A DNA stretch of 64,000 nucleotides from Anoxybacillus sp050480245 (GCA_050480245.1 JBCNEQ010000019.1); one strand, 5' to 3'. Numbered from the stretch's first letter, positions 16,781 through 25,417 are shown. A program made the numbers and translations. Notes: a model not told the origin generated them from the sequence alone.

Positions 16781-18784
16781 ATGGACATGAGTCAATACCT
16801 CGAGGTGTTTATTGATGAAAGCAAAGAACATTTACAAACGATTAACGAACAGTTGTTAGAACTTGAAAAAAATCCGGATGACGTGTCGATCGTTAATGAA
16901 ATTTTTCGTTCCGCTCATACGTTAAAAGGAATGTCGGCAACGATGGGATTTGAGGACTTGGCGAATTTGACACATCAAATGGAAAATGTCCTTGATGCGA
17001 TTCGCAACGGGAAAATTGCTGTAACACCAGAATTGCTTGACGTCATTTTCCGAGCTGTTGACGATTTAGAAGCGATAGTCGTTTCCATTGCAGAAGGCGG
17101 CGATGGAAAGCGTGACGTAACAGATGTCGTTGCGCAGTTAAAGCAAATTGAAAAAGGAGAAGCAGTCGTTGCTCCGAAAAAAAGCGCCCCAACATATGAA
17201 CAAACATATGACGAATTTGAGTATACGATTTTAAAACAGTCAGCTGAACAAGGGTTTCACAGTTATGAAGTGAAGGTGAAGTTGCGCTCGGACTGTTTAT
17301 TAAAAGCTGCCCGTGTATTTATGATTTTTGAAGTCATTGAACAAATCGGAGAAGTAATTAAATGTGTTCCAACGGTTGAAATGCTAGAAGCTGAACAGTT
17401 TGATGATCAATTTGTTGTTACGGTTGTGACAAAAATATCAGAAGATGAATTGCAAAAGCGCATGATGAAAGTATCTGAAGTAGAAGAAGTATTTGTCCAA
17501 CCGGTTGACTTATATAGACCTGTTGCACAAGAACAGCTGATGGAGCAAAAACAGAAAGAAGAGCAAAAAACGGTCGAGCAAGCTGTCGAGAAAAAACAAG
17601 AAGGACAAGAAGAAAAAGCGACCGGAAAGCAAGTAAGCAACAAAACGATTCGCGTCAATATTGAACGTCTTGACGTATTAATGAACTTATTTGAAGAACT
17701 TGTTATTGATCGTGGTCGACTTGAACAAATTTCTCGCGAGTTAAACAATCCAGAGTTACATGAAACCGTTGAACACATGTCACGCATTTCAGGGGACTTA
17801 CAAAACATTATTTTAAATATGCGCATGGTTCCTGTTGAAACTGTATTTAACCGTTTCCCTCGCATGGTTCGCCAATTGGCTCGCGATTTAGGAAAGAAAA
17901 TTAATCTTGAAATTATCGGGGCAGAAACAGAACTCGATCGTACGGTGATTGACGAAATTGGCGATCCGCTTGTCCACTTGTTGCGCAACGCCATCGACCA
18001 TGGTATTGAAACACCAGATGTGCGTCGGGCGAAAGGAAAACCGGAAGAAGGAACGGTGAGGTTAAAAGCGTATCATAGCGGCAACCATGTATTTATTGAA
18101 ATTGAAGATGACGGTGCTGGCATTAGCCGCGAAAAAGTATTAAGAAAAGCAATAAGCAAAGGTATTATTTCCGAGCAAAGTGCAGCGAATTTAACAGATA
18201 AACAAGTATATGAACTTATTTTTGCTTCAGGTTTTTCGACAGCGGATAAAGTATCTGACATTTCAGGACGCGGCGTCGGATTAGACGTTGTAAAAAGTAC
18301 GATTGAGTCGCTTGGTGGATCGGTATCGATTGACTCGGAAGAAGGAGTCGGCTCTGTCTTTTCGATTCAGCTACCGCTCACATTATCGATCATCTCTGTC
18401 ATGCTAGTTGAAATTCAAAACGAAAAATATGCGATTCCGTTGTCATCGATTATCGAGACGGCCATTGTGAAAAAAGAAGACATTTTACATGCTCATAATC
18501 AAAAAGTCATTGATTTCCGTGGCAAAGTTGTTCCGCTTTTATTTTTAAAAGATATTTTTGAAGTACCGGTCATCAAAGAAGAGGACGATTTCTTATCGGT
18601 CGTCATTGTGCGTAAAGGTGAAAAAATGGCCGGTCTTGTCGTCGATTCATTTATCGGTCAACAAGAAGTGGTGTTAAAATCGCTTGGCAACTACTTAACG
18701 TCCGTGTTTGCGATTTCTGGGGCGACGATTTTAGGTGACGGACAAGTCGCGCTCATTATTGATTGCAACGCGCTAATTAAGTAG
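16781..18784 (+). CDS. cheA: Chemotaxis histidine kinase CheA
   Basis: CheA autophosphorylates in complexes with receptors and CheW and passes phosphate to CheY and CheB. The 667-residue protein has a P1 HPt domain with H46 (RSAHTLKG), a P2 response-regulator-binding domain, a Lys/Glu/Gln linker near 240-285, the dimerisation P3, the P4 ATPase with N box HLLRNAIDHGIE, DDGAGI and GRGVGLDVV, and a C-terminal CheW-like P5. ATG 16781 has GAGGGGGAT upstream; an in-frame GTG at 16763 is rejected. Confidence 0.96.
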   Translation: MDMSQYLEVFIDESKEHLQTINEQLLELEKNPDDVSIVNEIFRSAHTLKGMSATMGFEDLANLTHQMENVLDAIRNGKIAVTPELLDVIFRAVDDLEAIVVSIAEGGDGKRDVTDVVAQLKQIEKGEAVVAPKKSAPTYEQTYDEFEYTILKQSAEQGFHSYEVKVKLRSDCLLKAARVFMIFEVIEQIGEVIKCVPTVEMLEAEQFDDQFVVTVVTKISEDELQKRMMKVSEVEEVFVQPVDLYRPVAQEQLMEQKQKEEQKTVEQAVEKKQEGQEEKATGKQVSNKTIRVNIERLDVLMNLFEELVIDRGRLEQISRELNNPELHETVEHMSRISGDLQNIILNMRMVPVETVFNRFPRMVRQLARDLGKKINLEIIGAETELDRTVIDEIGDPLVHLLRNAIDHGIETPDVRRAKGKPEEGTVRLKAYHSGNHVFIEIEDDGAGISREKVLRKAISKGIISEQSAANLTDKQVYELIFASGFSTADKVSDISGRGVGLDVVKSTIESLGGSVSIDSEEGVGSVFSIQLPLTLSIISVMLVEIQNEKYAIPLSSIIETAIVKKEDILHAHNQKVIDFRGKVVPLLFLKDIFEVPVIKEEDDFLSVVIVRKGEKMAGLVVDSFIGQQEVVLKSLGNYLTSVFAISGATILGDGQVALIIDCNALIK

Positions 18785-18809
18785 GGGCAAGCGAGAGGGG
18801 GAATGAAAT

Positions 18810-19241
18810 GTGGCTGAGCTGAAAGTAATCGTGTTCCAATTAAAAGATGAAGAATACGCTATTCCGGTTCAACAAGTGCGCTCGATTGAAAAAATTCAGC
18901 ATATTACGCGCGTTCCTCGCGTTCCGAAATATGTGAAAGGCGTTATCAATTTGCGTGGAGTCGTTACGCCAATTATCGACTTGCGTATGCGTTTTGGATT
19001 AGAGGAAGCGGAATTTTCTGACCATACGCGCGTCATTATCATCGCGCTTGACGACATTGAAGTCGGCTTAATTGTTGATGCAGCAAACGATGTGATAGAT
19101 ATTTCGACAGAAGCGATTGAACCGCCACCGGAAGTAGTTGATGCAACAACAGCAGACTATATTAATGGTGTTGTAAAAATCGGAAAACGTCTATTCATTT
19201 TATTAAACTTAGAAAAAGTATTAAAAACAAAGAAAGGATAA
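18810..19241 (+). CDS. cheW: Chemotaxis coupling protein CheW
   Basis: CheW couples receptors to CheA. The 143-residue protein is a single CheW beta-barrel domain: LKDEEYAIPVQQVRSIEKI near the start, VPKYVKGVINLRGVVTPIIDLR (about 38-59), and DAANDVIDISTEAIEPPP. The start is GTG at 18810 with GAGAGGGGG upstream. It lies between cheA and cheC. Confidence 0.96.
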   Translation: MAELKVIVFQLKDEEYAIPVQQVRSIEKIQHITRVPRVPKYVKGVINLRGVVTPIIDLRMRFGLEEAEFSDHTRVIIIALDDIEVGLIVDAANDVIDISTEAIEPPPEVVDATTADYINGVVKIGKRLFILLNLEKVLKTKKG

Positions 19242-19248
19242 ATCGTCC

Positions 19249-19884
19249 ATGTCATATTTTGAACGGATGGATGACGTCCATATGGACATACTAAAAGAAA
19301 TTGGAAATATTGGTGCGGGTCATGCAGCAACAGCGCTATCGAAGCTACTGAATAAAAAAATTGAAATGACGATTCCCGATGCGCGCGTGATTTCATTTGA
19401 TGACATGATGGACATTGTTGGAGGAGCTGACAATGTCGTTGCTGCCGTTTTTTTGCGCATTGAAGGAGATGCGCCAGGCAATATGTTTTTCGTATTATCA
19501 ATTGAGCAAGCGGAACGATTTATTCAGCAAATGATCGGCGATGAGCAATTTCAACTAGAAAAAGATCGTTCCGAACTGTCGCTATCTGCCTTGCAAGAGC
19601 TTGGCAACATTTTAGCAGGCTCGTATTTATCGTCTTTATCAGATTTCACGCATTTAAAATTATATCCATCTGTTCCTGGGCTCAGCATTGATATGATCGG
19701 GGCGATTTTAAGCTACGGCTTAATCGAAATGTCGCGCGTCGGTGATCATGTTATTGTTATTAATACGGCTATTCATGAAGAACATCAACCGAATGATCGT
19801 GTAAGTGGCCACTTTTTCTTGCTTCCTGACCCTGAATCATTTCGTATCATCTTTCGGGCTTTAGGTGTGGACGATGATGAGTGA
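19249..19884 (+). CDS. cheC: CheY-P phosphatase CheC
   Basis: CheC removes phosphate from CheY-P and binds CheD, linking CheY-P level to receptor adaptation in Bacillus. The 211-residue protein has both phosphatase helices, LKEIGNIGAGHAATALSKLL (about 15-34) and LQELGNILAGSYLSSL (about 118-133), each with the E-x2-N arrangement. The end overlaps the start of cheD. Confidence 0.95.
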   Translation: MSYFERMDDVHMDILKEIGNIGAGHAATALSKLLNKKIEMTIPDARVISFDDMMDIVGGADNVVAAVFLRIEGDAPGNMFFVLSIEQAERFIQQMIGDEQFQLEKDRSELSLSALQELGNILAGSYLSSLSDFTHLKLYPSVPGLSIDMIGAILSYGLIEMSRVGDHVIVINTAIHEEHQPNDRVSGHFFLLPDPESFRIIFRALGVDDDE

Positions 19885-20377
19885 AATTGACCAAGTAGTG
19901 AAAGTCGGAATTGCTGACATGAACGTTGTAAAAGCGCCACATGTCATTCGGACGTGCGGACTTGGTTCGTGCGTTGGTGTCGTCGTGTACGATCAAGCGA
20001 AAGAAGTGGCAGGGATGGCGCACGTCATGTTACCTGATTCATCGTTAGCAAAATCTGACCAAATGAATGTAGCGAAATATGCAGACACCGCGATTGAAGA
20101 GTTAGTGCGGCGCGTCATCGGGGCAGGGGGACGAAACGGTCATTTAAAAGCGAAAATGGCTGGTGGTGCACAAATGTTTCAATTTCGTACAGGAGCGACA
20201 GATATGATGCGCATTGGGCCGCGCAACGTTGATGCTGTTCGCGAGCAGCTTCAACGGTTTCGCATCCCGATCGTTGCTGAAGATGTTGGAGGGAGTAGTG
20301 GACGGACGATTGAATTTCATCCGAAAACAGGCATGTTGCTCATTCGAACAGTAAATCAAGGGGTACGGGAAATTTAA
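19874..20377 (+). CDS. cheD: Chemoreceptor glutamine deamidase CheD
   Basis: CheD deamidates receptor glutamines and is regulated by CheC. The 167-residue protein has the conserved catalytic Cys segment TCGLGSCVGVVVYD (about 28-41) and the His of MAHVMLPDS. ATG 19874 has AGGTG 6 bases upstream, inside cheC; ATG 19877 is also possible. The stop overlaps the ATG of the following small gene (TAATG). Confidence 0.94.
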   Translation: MMSEIDQVVKVGIADMNVVKAPHVIRTCGLGSCVGVVVYDQAKEVAGMAHVMLPDSSLAKSDQMNVAKYADTAIEELVRRVIGAGGRNGHLKAKMAGGAQMFQFRTGATDMMRIGPRNVDAVREQLQRFRIPIVAEDVGGSSGRTIEFHPKTGMLLIRTVNQGVREI

Positions 20378-20691
20378 TGGCTGGTACATGGAAATTTAAC
20401 GTTATTTTTGCTTTATTCGGCTGTATAATCGCCTTGTTTTCCTCATTATTGCAAAATAGCATATGGACGTCTACTATACGTGCGTTGATTGCATTTGTTG
20501 TTTTCTTTATTTTTGCTTTTATCATTCGTTGGATGATCGCATTTATTCAAAAAGATACATCAACGTCAAATGTCTCTTTCACACAATCAGACGATGTACA
20601 TATCGAACAAATGATAGAGAGCCTAAACGAAGAAGAGCAGGAAAAAGTAGCAGAATATATTCGTCAATTATTAAACCGCGACGAAAAATAA
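20377..20691 (+). CDS. Unnamed small membrane protein between cheD and sigD
   Basis: I do not recognise this 104-residue protein. It has two closely spaced hydrophobic helices (about residues 7-27 and 33-56) with a very short loop, then a soluble acidic C-terminal tail ending in a helix-forming stretch, MIESLNEEEQEKVAEYIRQLL. Its ATG overlaps the cheD stop and codon use matches the neighbours, so it looks like a true operon member. Bacillus subtilis has cheD followed directly by sigD, so this is an insertion relative to that order. A role in motility or SigD control is inferred from position only. Confidence 0.75.
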   Translation: MAGTWKFNVIFALFGCIIALFSSLLQNSIWTSTIRALIAFVVFFIFAFIIRWMIAFIQKDTSTSNVSFTQSDDVHIEQMIESLNEEEQEKVAEYIRQLLNRDEK

Positions 20692-20728
20692 TTCAGCTTT
20701 TGAAACGTAGCTTAGGGGGGATGATATA

Positions 20729-21460
20729 TTGTGCTGGCAAAAGTGGATAGACGTCCGAGATCGTGAAGCGGGCGACCAACTCATTGAAAAATATATGCCG
20801 CTTGTCGATTATCACGTACAACGTATTGCCTCATCCCTTCCGAAAAGCGTAAAAAAAGAAGATTTGAAAAGCTTAGCTTTATTCGGATTATACGATGCGC
20901 TAGAAAAATTCGATCCTTCACGTGATTTGAAATTCGACACGTATGCTTCATTTCGTATTCGCGGGGCCATTTTAGATGGATTGCGTAAAGAAGATTGGCT
21001 TCCGCGTAGCGTGCGGGAAAAAGCAAAAAAAATTGAAGCGACGATTGAACAGTTGCAACAAACATATATGCGTGATGTAAGTGCAAAAGAAGTTGCTCAT
21101 GCATTAAACATGTCAGAAGATGAAGTATATGCTGTCATGAGTGAACAGTTTTTCGCCAATGTTTTATCGCTTGATGAGCGTCCGTTTGACGATGATGATG
21201 ACCAAACATCGTTTACCATTCGCGATGATCAATCGCCGTCGCCAGAAGAACACGTTTTGCGTGAAGAACGAATTGCCCAATTAGCGAACGTCATTCAACA
21301 ATTAAATGAAAAAGAGCAGCTCGTCATTAGTTTATTTTACAAAGAGGAACTGACGTTTACAGAAATCGGTCATATTATGGGGCTGTCAACGTCACGAATT
21401 TCCCAAATTCATGCGAAAGCTTTATTTAAAATGCGAAAACTGATTGAGCAAGCGATATGA
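20729..21460 (+). CDS. sigD: Flagellar/motility RNA polymerase sigma factor SigD
   Basis: SigD (FliA type) directs transcription of flagellin, chemoreceptor, motor and autolysin genes. The 243-residue protein has region 2 with GLYDALEKFDPSRDLKFDTYASFRIRGA in two adjoining blocks and DGLRKEDWLPRSVRE, region 3, and region 4 with the helix-turn-helix LTFTEIGHIMGLSTSRISQI. The start is TTG at 20729 with GGGGGG ending 8 bases upstream; the family N terminus fits. As the near-last gene of a long operon its level may depend on transcript extension, as known in Bacillus subtilis. Confidence 0.96.
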   Translation: MCWQKWIDVRDREAGDQLIEKYMPLVDYHVQRIASSLPKSVKKEDLKSLALFGLYDALEKFDPSRDLKFDTYASFRIRGAILDGLRKEDWLPRSVREKAKKIEATIEQLQQTYMRDVSAKEVAHALNMSEDEVYAVMSEQFFANVLSLDERPFDDDDDQTSFTIRDDQSPSPEEHVLREERIAQLANVIQQLNEKEQLVISLFYKEELTFTEIGHIMGLSTSRISQIHAKALFKMRKLIEQAI

Positions 21461-21494
21461 CAGTCCTTCATCATTTTATGAAGGAAGTGAGAAC

Positions 21495-21752
21495 ATGAGT
21501 TTGAAATTAGTCGAGTTACAAGTAGCGTTGCCGAAAACGCATGAGCTTGGAAAATGGCAAGAACATATGCTACAGTACGGACAGCTTGCTCAACAACAGC
21601 TTGCAGCCGAAATGAAAAAACAAGATGAGCGCATTCGGCAACAAGTGACGAAGACGGAACAAAGTGAACAGGCTAAATGGAAAAAGCAGTCTGAAAAAAA
21701 AGAAAAAAGCAAACATCCTTACAAAGGAACACATATTGATTTTATCGGATAA
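21495..21752 (+). CDS. Unnamed small charged protein between sigD and swrB
   Basis: The 85-residue protein opens with MSLKLVELQVALPKTHELGK and continues as a Gln/Lys/Glu-rich helix probably forming a coiled coil (about 25-70), ending HPYKGTHIDFIG. The ELQVALP start recalls small proteins near sigD in other Firmicutes flagellar clusters, but I cannot name the family firmly. It has no membrane segment. ATG 21495 has GAAGGAAGTGAG upstream; an upstream in-frame start at 21444 overlaps sigD and lacks support. It might bind SigD or SwrB, purely by position. Confidence 0.72.
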   Translation: MSLKLVELQVALPKTHELGKWQEHMLQYGQLAQQQLAAEMKKQDERIRQQVTKTEQSEQAKWKKQSEKKEKSKHPYKGTHIDFIG

Positions 21753-21762
21753 GAGGGATGAT

Positions 21763-22218
21763 ATGACGACGTTTTTATGGATGATTAGCTTCGTTTTGCA
21801 CGGCATTTCGCTTTTTCTCATTATTCTTTTATCGTTAAAATGGATAAAAATTAAAGAAAATGAAAAAGAGCAAGCGGAGCTGATTCGCGAAATGGAAGCG
21901 ATGATGACGACATATTTAATGCAGTTTAAAGAAGAAAATGAGCGATTTATTAAACAATTGACATCATCGCCTATTCGCCAAAAGAAAAAAGAAGCCCCTC
22001 CTTCTTTTCAAGAAGAACAAGTTTTGCTTCCAGTCGAGCAAGTTGTGGATCGGATTGAATTATCGACAACAGCACCGAAGAAAGAACAATCGGTTGAATC
22101 GCTCGTTTCTGAAGCATTAAAACTTCAACAACAAGGAAAGACGATCGAGGAAATCGCGAAGACGTTAAAACGTGGCAAGACAGAAATGGAGCTTTTGCTT
22201 AAATTTCACCAAAAGTAG
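21763..22218 (+). CDS. swrB: Swarming/flagellar assembly protein SwrB
   Basis: SwrB is a membrane-anchored protein that promotes basal-body maturation and activation of the export apparatus in Bacillus subtilis. The 151-residue product has one N-terminal transmembrane helix (about 5-27), a coiled coil (about 30-70), a Pro/Glu linker, and a conserved C-terminal block ALKLQQQGKTIEEIAKTL followed by KTEMELLLKF that resembles a small DNA-binding-like helix pair. ATG 21763 has AGAGGGAT upstream. It is the last gene of the fla/che operon; the rpsB promoter overlaps its stop. Confidence 0.88.
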   Translation: MTTFLWMISFVLHGISLFLIILLSLKWIKIKENEKEQAELIREMEAMMTTYLMQFKEENERFIKQLTSSPIRQKKKEAPPSFQEEQVLLPVEQVVDRIELSTTAPKKEQSVESLVSEALKLQQQGKTIEEIAKTLKRGKTEMELLLKFHQK

Positions 22219-22247
22219 TTGAATGTGTTTTTTAATTATGATATAGT
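22219..22247 (+). promoter_or_regulatory. Predicted sigma-A promoter of rpsB
   Basis: TTGAAT (22219-22224), a 17-base spacer and TATAGT (22242-22247), with TG one base upstream of the -10 (extended -10). It begins at the swrB stop and is the only good promoter before rpsB. It fits a strong constitutive promoter for the rpsB-tsf genes. Confidence 0.65.
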
Positions 22248-22268
22248 TCTACTTGGTGTGAATACACA

Positions 22269-22327
22269 CGCTCATCGATTTAAGCAACGGTGCTGCACTG
22301 CAGTCTTGCTTAAAAATGACATGAGCG
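22269..22327 (+). promoter_or_regulatory. Structured rpsB mRNA leader (possible S2 autoregulatory element)
   Basis: Two nested perfect inverted repeats lie in the leader: outer CGCTCAT (22269-22275) with ATGAGCG (22321-22327), and inner TTAAGCAA (22280-22287) with TTGCTTAA (22306-22313), enclosing a GC-rich apex with CTGCACTGCAG. The rpsB Shine-Dalgarno (TAGGAGG) follows 16 bases later. Many ribosomal-protein leaders bind their own product; that S2 or another factor binds here is inference. Confidence 0.55.
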
Positions 22328-22357
22328 GAGGAAAAAAACCGTCTAGGAGGATGAAAG

Positions 22358-23065
22358 ATGTCTGTCATTTCAATGAAACAATTGCTTGAAGCAGGGGTTC
22401 ACTTCGGGCATCAAACACGTCGCTGGAACCCAAAAATGAAAAAGTACATTTTCACTGAGCGCAATGGTATTTATATCATTGACTTGCAAAAAACAGTGAA
22501 AAAAGTAGAGGAAGCGTACAATTTCGTAAAAGAACTTGCGGCAAACGGCGGCAAAATTTTATTCGTTGGTACGAAAAAACAAGCGCAAGATTCTGTAAAA
22601 GAAGAAGCAGAACGTTCTGGTATGTTCTACGTGAACCAACGTTGGTTAGGTGGAACGTTAACAAACTTCGCAACAATTCAAAAACGTATTAAACGTTTAA
22701 AAGAAATCGAAAGAATGGCTGAAGACGGCACATTCGATGTATTGCCTAAAAAAGAAGTGGTAAAACTAAAGAAAGAATTAGAGCGTCTTGAAAAGTTTTT
22801 AGGCGGTATTAAAGAAATGAAAGAATTACCAGATGCATTGTTTGTCATCGACCCACGCAAAGAACGCATTGCCGTTGCAGAAGCTCGCAAATTAAACATT
22901 CCGATCATCGGAATCGTGGATACAAACTGCGATCCAGACGAAATCGACTACGTCATTCCTGCAAACGACGATGCGATTCGCGCTGTGAAACTTCTTACAT
23001 CTAAAATTGCTGATGCAATTTTAGAAGCGAAACAAGGCGAAGAAGCTGTTGTCACAGCTGAGTAA
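22358..23065 (+). CDS. rpsB: 30S ribosomal protein S2
   Basis: The 235-residue protein is a standard bacterial S2: MSVISMKQLLEAGVHFGHQT at the start, RWLGGTLTNFATI (about 95-107), and DALFVIDPRKERIAVAEA. It binds the 30S head near S1. It is preceded by its own promoter and structured leader and followed by a terminator-like hairpin before tsf. Nothing is unusual. Confidence 0.98.
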   Translation: MSVISMKQLLEAGVHFGHQTRRWNPKMKKYIFTERNGIYIIDLQKTVKKVEEAYNFVKELAANGGKILFVGTKKQAQDSVKEEAERSGMFYVNQRWLGGTLTNFATIQKRIKRLKEIERMAEDGTFDVLPKKEVVKLKKELERLEKFLGGIKEMKELPDALFVIDPRKERIAVAEARKLNIPIIGIVDTNCDPDEIDYVIPANDDAIRAVKLLTSKIADAILEAKQGEEAVVTAE

Positions 23066-23072
23066 GCATGCG

Positions 23073-23112
23073 AAAGGTGATAAGAGGGGGAAGCCTTTTA
23101 TCACCTTTTTTT
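23073..23112 (+). terminator. Rho-independent terminator/attenuator between rpsB and tsf
   Basis: AAAGGTGATAA (23073-23083) pairs perfectly with TTATCACCTTT (23098-23108) around a 14-base purine-rich loop, followed by further T residues. Since tsf lacks an obvious promoter of its own, partial read-through giving more rpsB than tsf mRNA is likely. Confidence 0.75.
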
Positions 23113-23195
23113 AAGAAAATCGGGCATACTAAGCATGCAAGCCATCACGGTTTGTGTACATACGATCTTGCGTACAAAAAAGGAGGATGTTTAAC

Positions 23196-24077
23196 ATGGC
23201 AATTACTGCTCAAATGGTAAAAGAATTGCGCGAAAAAACAGGCGCAGGAATGATGGATTGCAAAAAGGCGTTAACAGAAACAAACGGCGATATGGAAAAA
23301 GCAATCGACTGGCTTCGTGAGAAAGGAATGGCGAAGGCGGCGAAAAAAGCAGATCGCATCGCAGCTGAAGGAACAACATTAATTGAAGTTGATGGAAATA
23401 CAGCAGTTATTTTAGAAGTAAACTCTGAAACAGACTTCGTTGCGAAAAACGAGGGATTTAAAACATTAGTAAAAGAATTAGCAGACCATTTATTAAAACA
23501 TAAGCCTACAACAGTAGAAGAAGCATTACAACAAAAAATGGATAACGGTGCAACAGTAGAAGAGCACATTAACGCAGCTATTGCTAAAATTGGTGAAAAA
23601 ATTACGTTGCGTCGTTTCGCTGTTGTGGAAAAAAGCGATAATGCTGCATTCGGTGCATATTTGCATATGGGTGGTCGCATCGGCGTATTGACTGTCTTAG
23701 AAGGCACAACAAATAATGATGTAGCAAAAGATGTAGCGATGCACATTGCAGCGATCAATCCAAAATACGTTTCTCGCGATGAAGTATCGGCTGATGAAAT
23801 TGCTCGCGAGCGCGAAGTGTTAAAACAACAAGCATTAAATGAAGGAAAACCAGAAAATATCGTCGAAAAAATGGTTGAAGGTCGTTTAGGCAAATTCTTT
23901 GAGGACATTTGCTTACTTGAGCAAAACTTTGTAAAAAATCCGGATGTGAAAGTACGTCAATTTGTAGAATCAAATGGCGCAACTGTGAAAAGCTTCATCC
24001 GTTACGAAGTAGGCGAAGGCATTGAAAAACGTCAAGATAACTTCGCTGAAGAAGTTATGAGCCAAGTTCGTAAGTAA
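23196..24077 (+). CDS. tsf: Elongation factor Ts
   Basis: EF-Ts regenerates EF-Tu-GTP by nucleotide exchange. The 293-residue protein starts MAITAQMVKELREKTGAGMM with the signature TGAGMMDCKKAL and contains LEVNSETDFVAKNEGF (about 78-93) and a coiled-coil region in the C-terminal half. AAGGAGGATG lies before ATG 23196; an upstream in-frame start at 23154 is not needed. A perfect palindromic terminator follows. Confidence 0.97.
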   Translation: MAITAQMVKELREKTGAGMMDCKKALTETNGDMEKAIDWLREKGMAKAAKKADRIAAEGTTLIEVDGNTAVILEVNSETDFVAKNEGFKTLVKELADHLLKHKPTTVEEALQQKMDNGATVEEHINAAIAKIGEKITLRRFAVVEKSDNAAFGAYLHMGGRIGVLTVLEGTTNNDVAKDVAMHIAAINPKYVSRDEVSADEIAREREVLKQQALNEGKPENIVEKMVEGRLGKFFEDICLLEQNFVKNPDVKVRQFVESNGATVKSFIRYEVGEGIEKRQDNFAEEVMSQVRK

Positions 24078-24084
24078 TGAAGAC

Positions 24085-24116
24085 AAATAGGGAACACATA
24101 TGTGTTCCCTATTTTT
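24085..24116 (+). terminator. Terminator after tsf
   Basis: A perfect palindrome with arms AAATAGGGAACACAT (24085-24099) and ATGTGTTCCCTATTT (24100-24114), followed by T residues. The complementary A-rich left arm means it could also work for minus-strand transcripts. Confidence 0.8.
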
Positions 24117-24139
24117 AAAGAACGGTATGGAGGTTTACA

Positions 24140-24862
24140 ATGGAAAGCCCAAAATATAAACGTGTCGTTTTAAAATTAAGTGGTGAAGCATTAGCTGGTG
24201 ATCAAGGATTTGGAATTAATCCGTCTGTCATTAAATCCATTGCGCAACAAGTAAAAGAAGTAGCAGAACTTGGAGTGGAAGTTGCCGTTGTTGTTGGAGG
24301 AGGAAACATTTGGCGTGGAAAAATTGGCAGTGAAATGGGGATGGATCGCGCTACAGCCGATTATATGGGCATGTTAGCGACGGTGATGAACTCGCTCGCT
24401 CTCCAAGATAGCCTAGAGCAACTCGGTGTACAAACGCGCGTGCAAACGTCCATTGAAATGCGCCAAGTGGCAGAGCCGTACATTCGAAGAAGAGCGATTC
24501 GTCACTTAGAGAAAAAACGTGTCGTCATTTTTGCTGCCGGAACAGGGAACCCATATTTTTCAACAGATACGACAGCTGCGCTTCGTGCCGCTGAAATTGA
24601 AGCAGACGTCATTTTAATGGCGAAAAACAATGTAGACGGTGTATATAGTGCCGATCCAAAAGTAGACAAAAACGCCGTCAAGTATGATGAGCTATCTTAT
24701 TTAGATGTTATCAAGCAAGGACTAGGCGTTATGGATTCGACTGCTTCATCGTTATGTATGGATAACGATATCCCACTCATCGTCTTTTCGATTATGGAAG
24801 AAGGCAATATTAAACGTGCTGTATTAGGCGAAAATATCGGAACAATTGTAAGGGGGAAATAA
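24140..24862 (+). CDS. pyrH: UMP kinase PyrH
   Basis: PyrH phosphorylates UMP to UDP with ATP. The 240-residue hexameric enzyme of the amino-acid-kinase fold shows VVLKLSGEALAG (about 10-21), VVVGGGNIWRG (about 51-61), and AAGTGNPYFSTDTTAALRA in two blocks. ATGGAGG precedes the ATG. frr follows after one base. Confidence 0.97.
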   Translation: MESPKYKRVVLKLSGEALAGDQGFGINPSVIKSIAQQVKEVAELGVEVAVVVGGGNIWRGKIGSEMGMDRATADYMGMLATVMNSLALQDSLEQLGVQTRVQTSIEMRQVAEPYIRRRAIRHLEKKRVVIFAAGTGNPYFSTDTTAALRAAEIEADVILMAKNNVDGVYSADPKVDKNAVKYDELSYLDVIKQGLGVMDSTASSLCMDNDIPLIVFSIMEEGNIKRAVLGENIGTIVRGK

Positions 24863-24863
24863 C

Positions 24864-25415
24864 ATGCAAGTATTAACAAGCGCGAAAGAAAAAATGGATA
24901 AAGCTGTCCAAGCTTTTTCTCGTGAACTCGCAACGATTCGTGCAGGTCGTGCCAATCCTGCGTTGTTAGAAAAAATTACAGTGGATTATTACGGTATGCC
25001 AACGCCAATTATTCAGTTAGCCGGCATTCAAGTGCCAGAAGCGCGCCTTCTTGTTATCCAACCGTATGACAAGTCGGTATTAAAAGAGATTGAAAAAGCC
25101 ATTTTAGCATCAGATTTAGGGTTAACACCTTCAAATGACGGTTCCGTCATTCGTATCGCCATTCCGCCGCTTACAGAAGAGCGTCGTCGTGAACTTGTTA
25201 AGTTAGTGAAAAAATATGCGGAAGAAGCGAAAGTTGCTGTGCGCAACATTCGTCGCGATGCAAATGATGAGTTGAAAAAGCTAGAGAAAAACGGCGAGAT
25301 TACAGAAGATGAATTGCGTGGATATACAGAAGATATTCAAAAATTAACTGACGATCACATCGCAAAAATTGATGCGATTACGAAAGAAAAAGAGAAAGAA
25401 GTGATGGAAGTATAA
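24864..25415 (+). CDS. frr: Ribosome recycling factor
   Basis: RRF splits post-termination ribosomes with EF-G. The 183-residue protein has LATIRAGRANPALLEKITVDYY in two blocks and the C-terminal VRNIRRDANDELKKLEK, both typical. Its N terminus is two or three residues shorter than many homologues; AAGGGGGAAAT just before ATG 24864 supports this start. A terminator follows. Confidence 0.97.
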   Translation: MQVLTSAKEKMDKAVQAFSRELATIRAGRANPALLEKITVDYYGMPTPIIQLAGIQVPEARLLVIQPYDKSVLKEIEKAILASDLGLTPSNDGSVIRIAIPPLTEERRRELVKLVKKYAEEAKVAVRNIRRDANDELKKLEKNGEITEDELRGYTEDIQKLTDDHIAKIDAITKEKEKEVMEV

Positions 25416-25417
25416 GT

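Noticed and set aside
17407..17994. 195-codon minus-strand open frame inside cheA
   Set aside because: Antisense shadow of the CheA linker and P3/P4 region; Ser/Cys/Phe-rich low-complexity translation.
23210..23908. 232-codon open frame on the minus strand across tsf
   Set aside because: Lies fully antisense to a certain EF-Ts gene; Ser/Phe/Ala-rich composition is that of a reverse-complement shadow, with no family resemblance or ribosome site.
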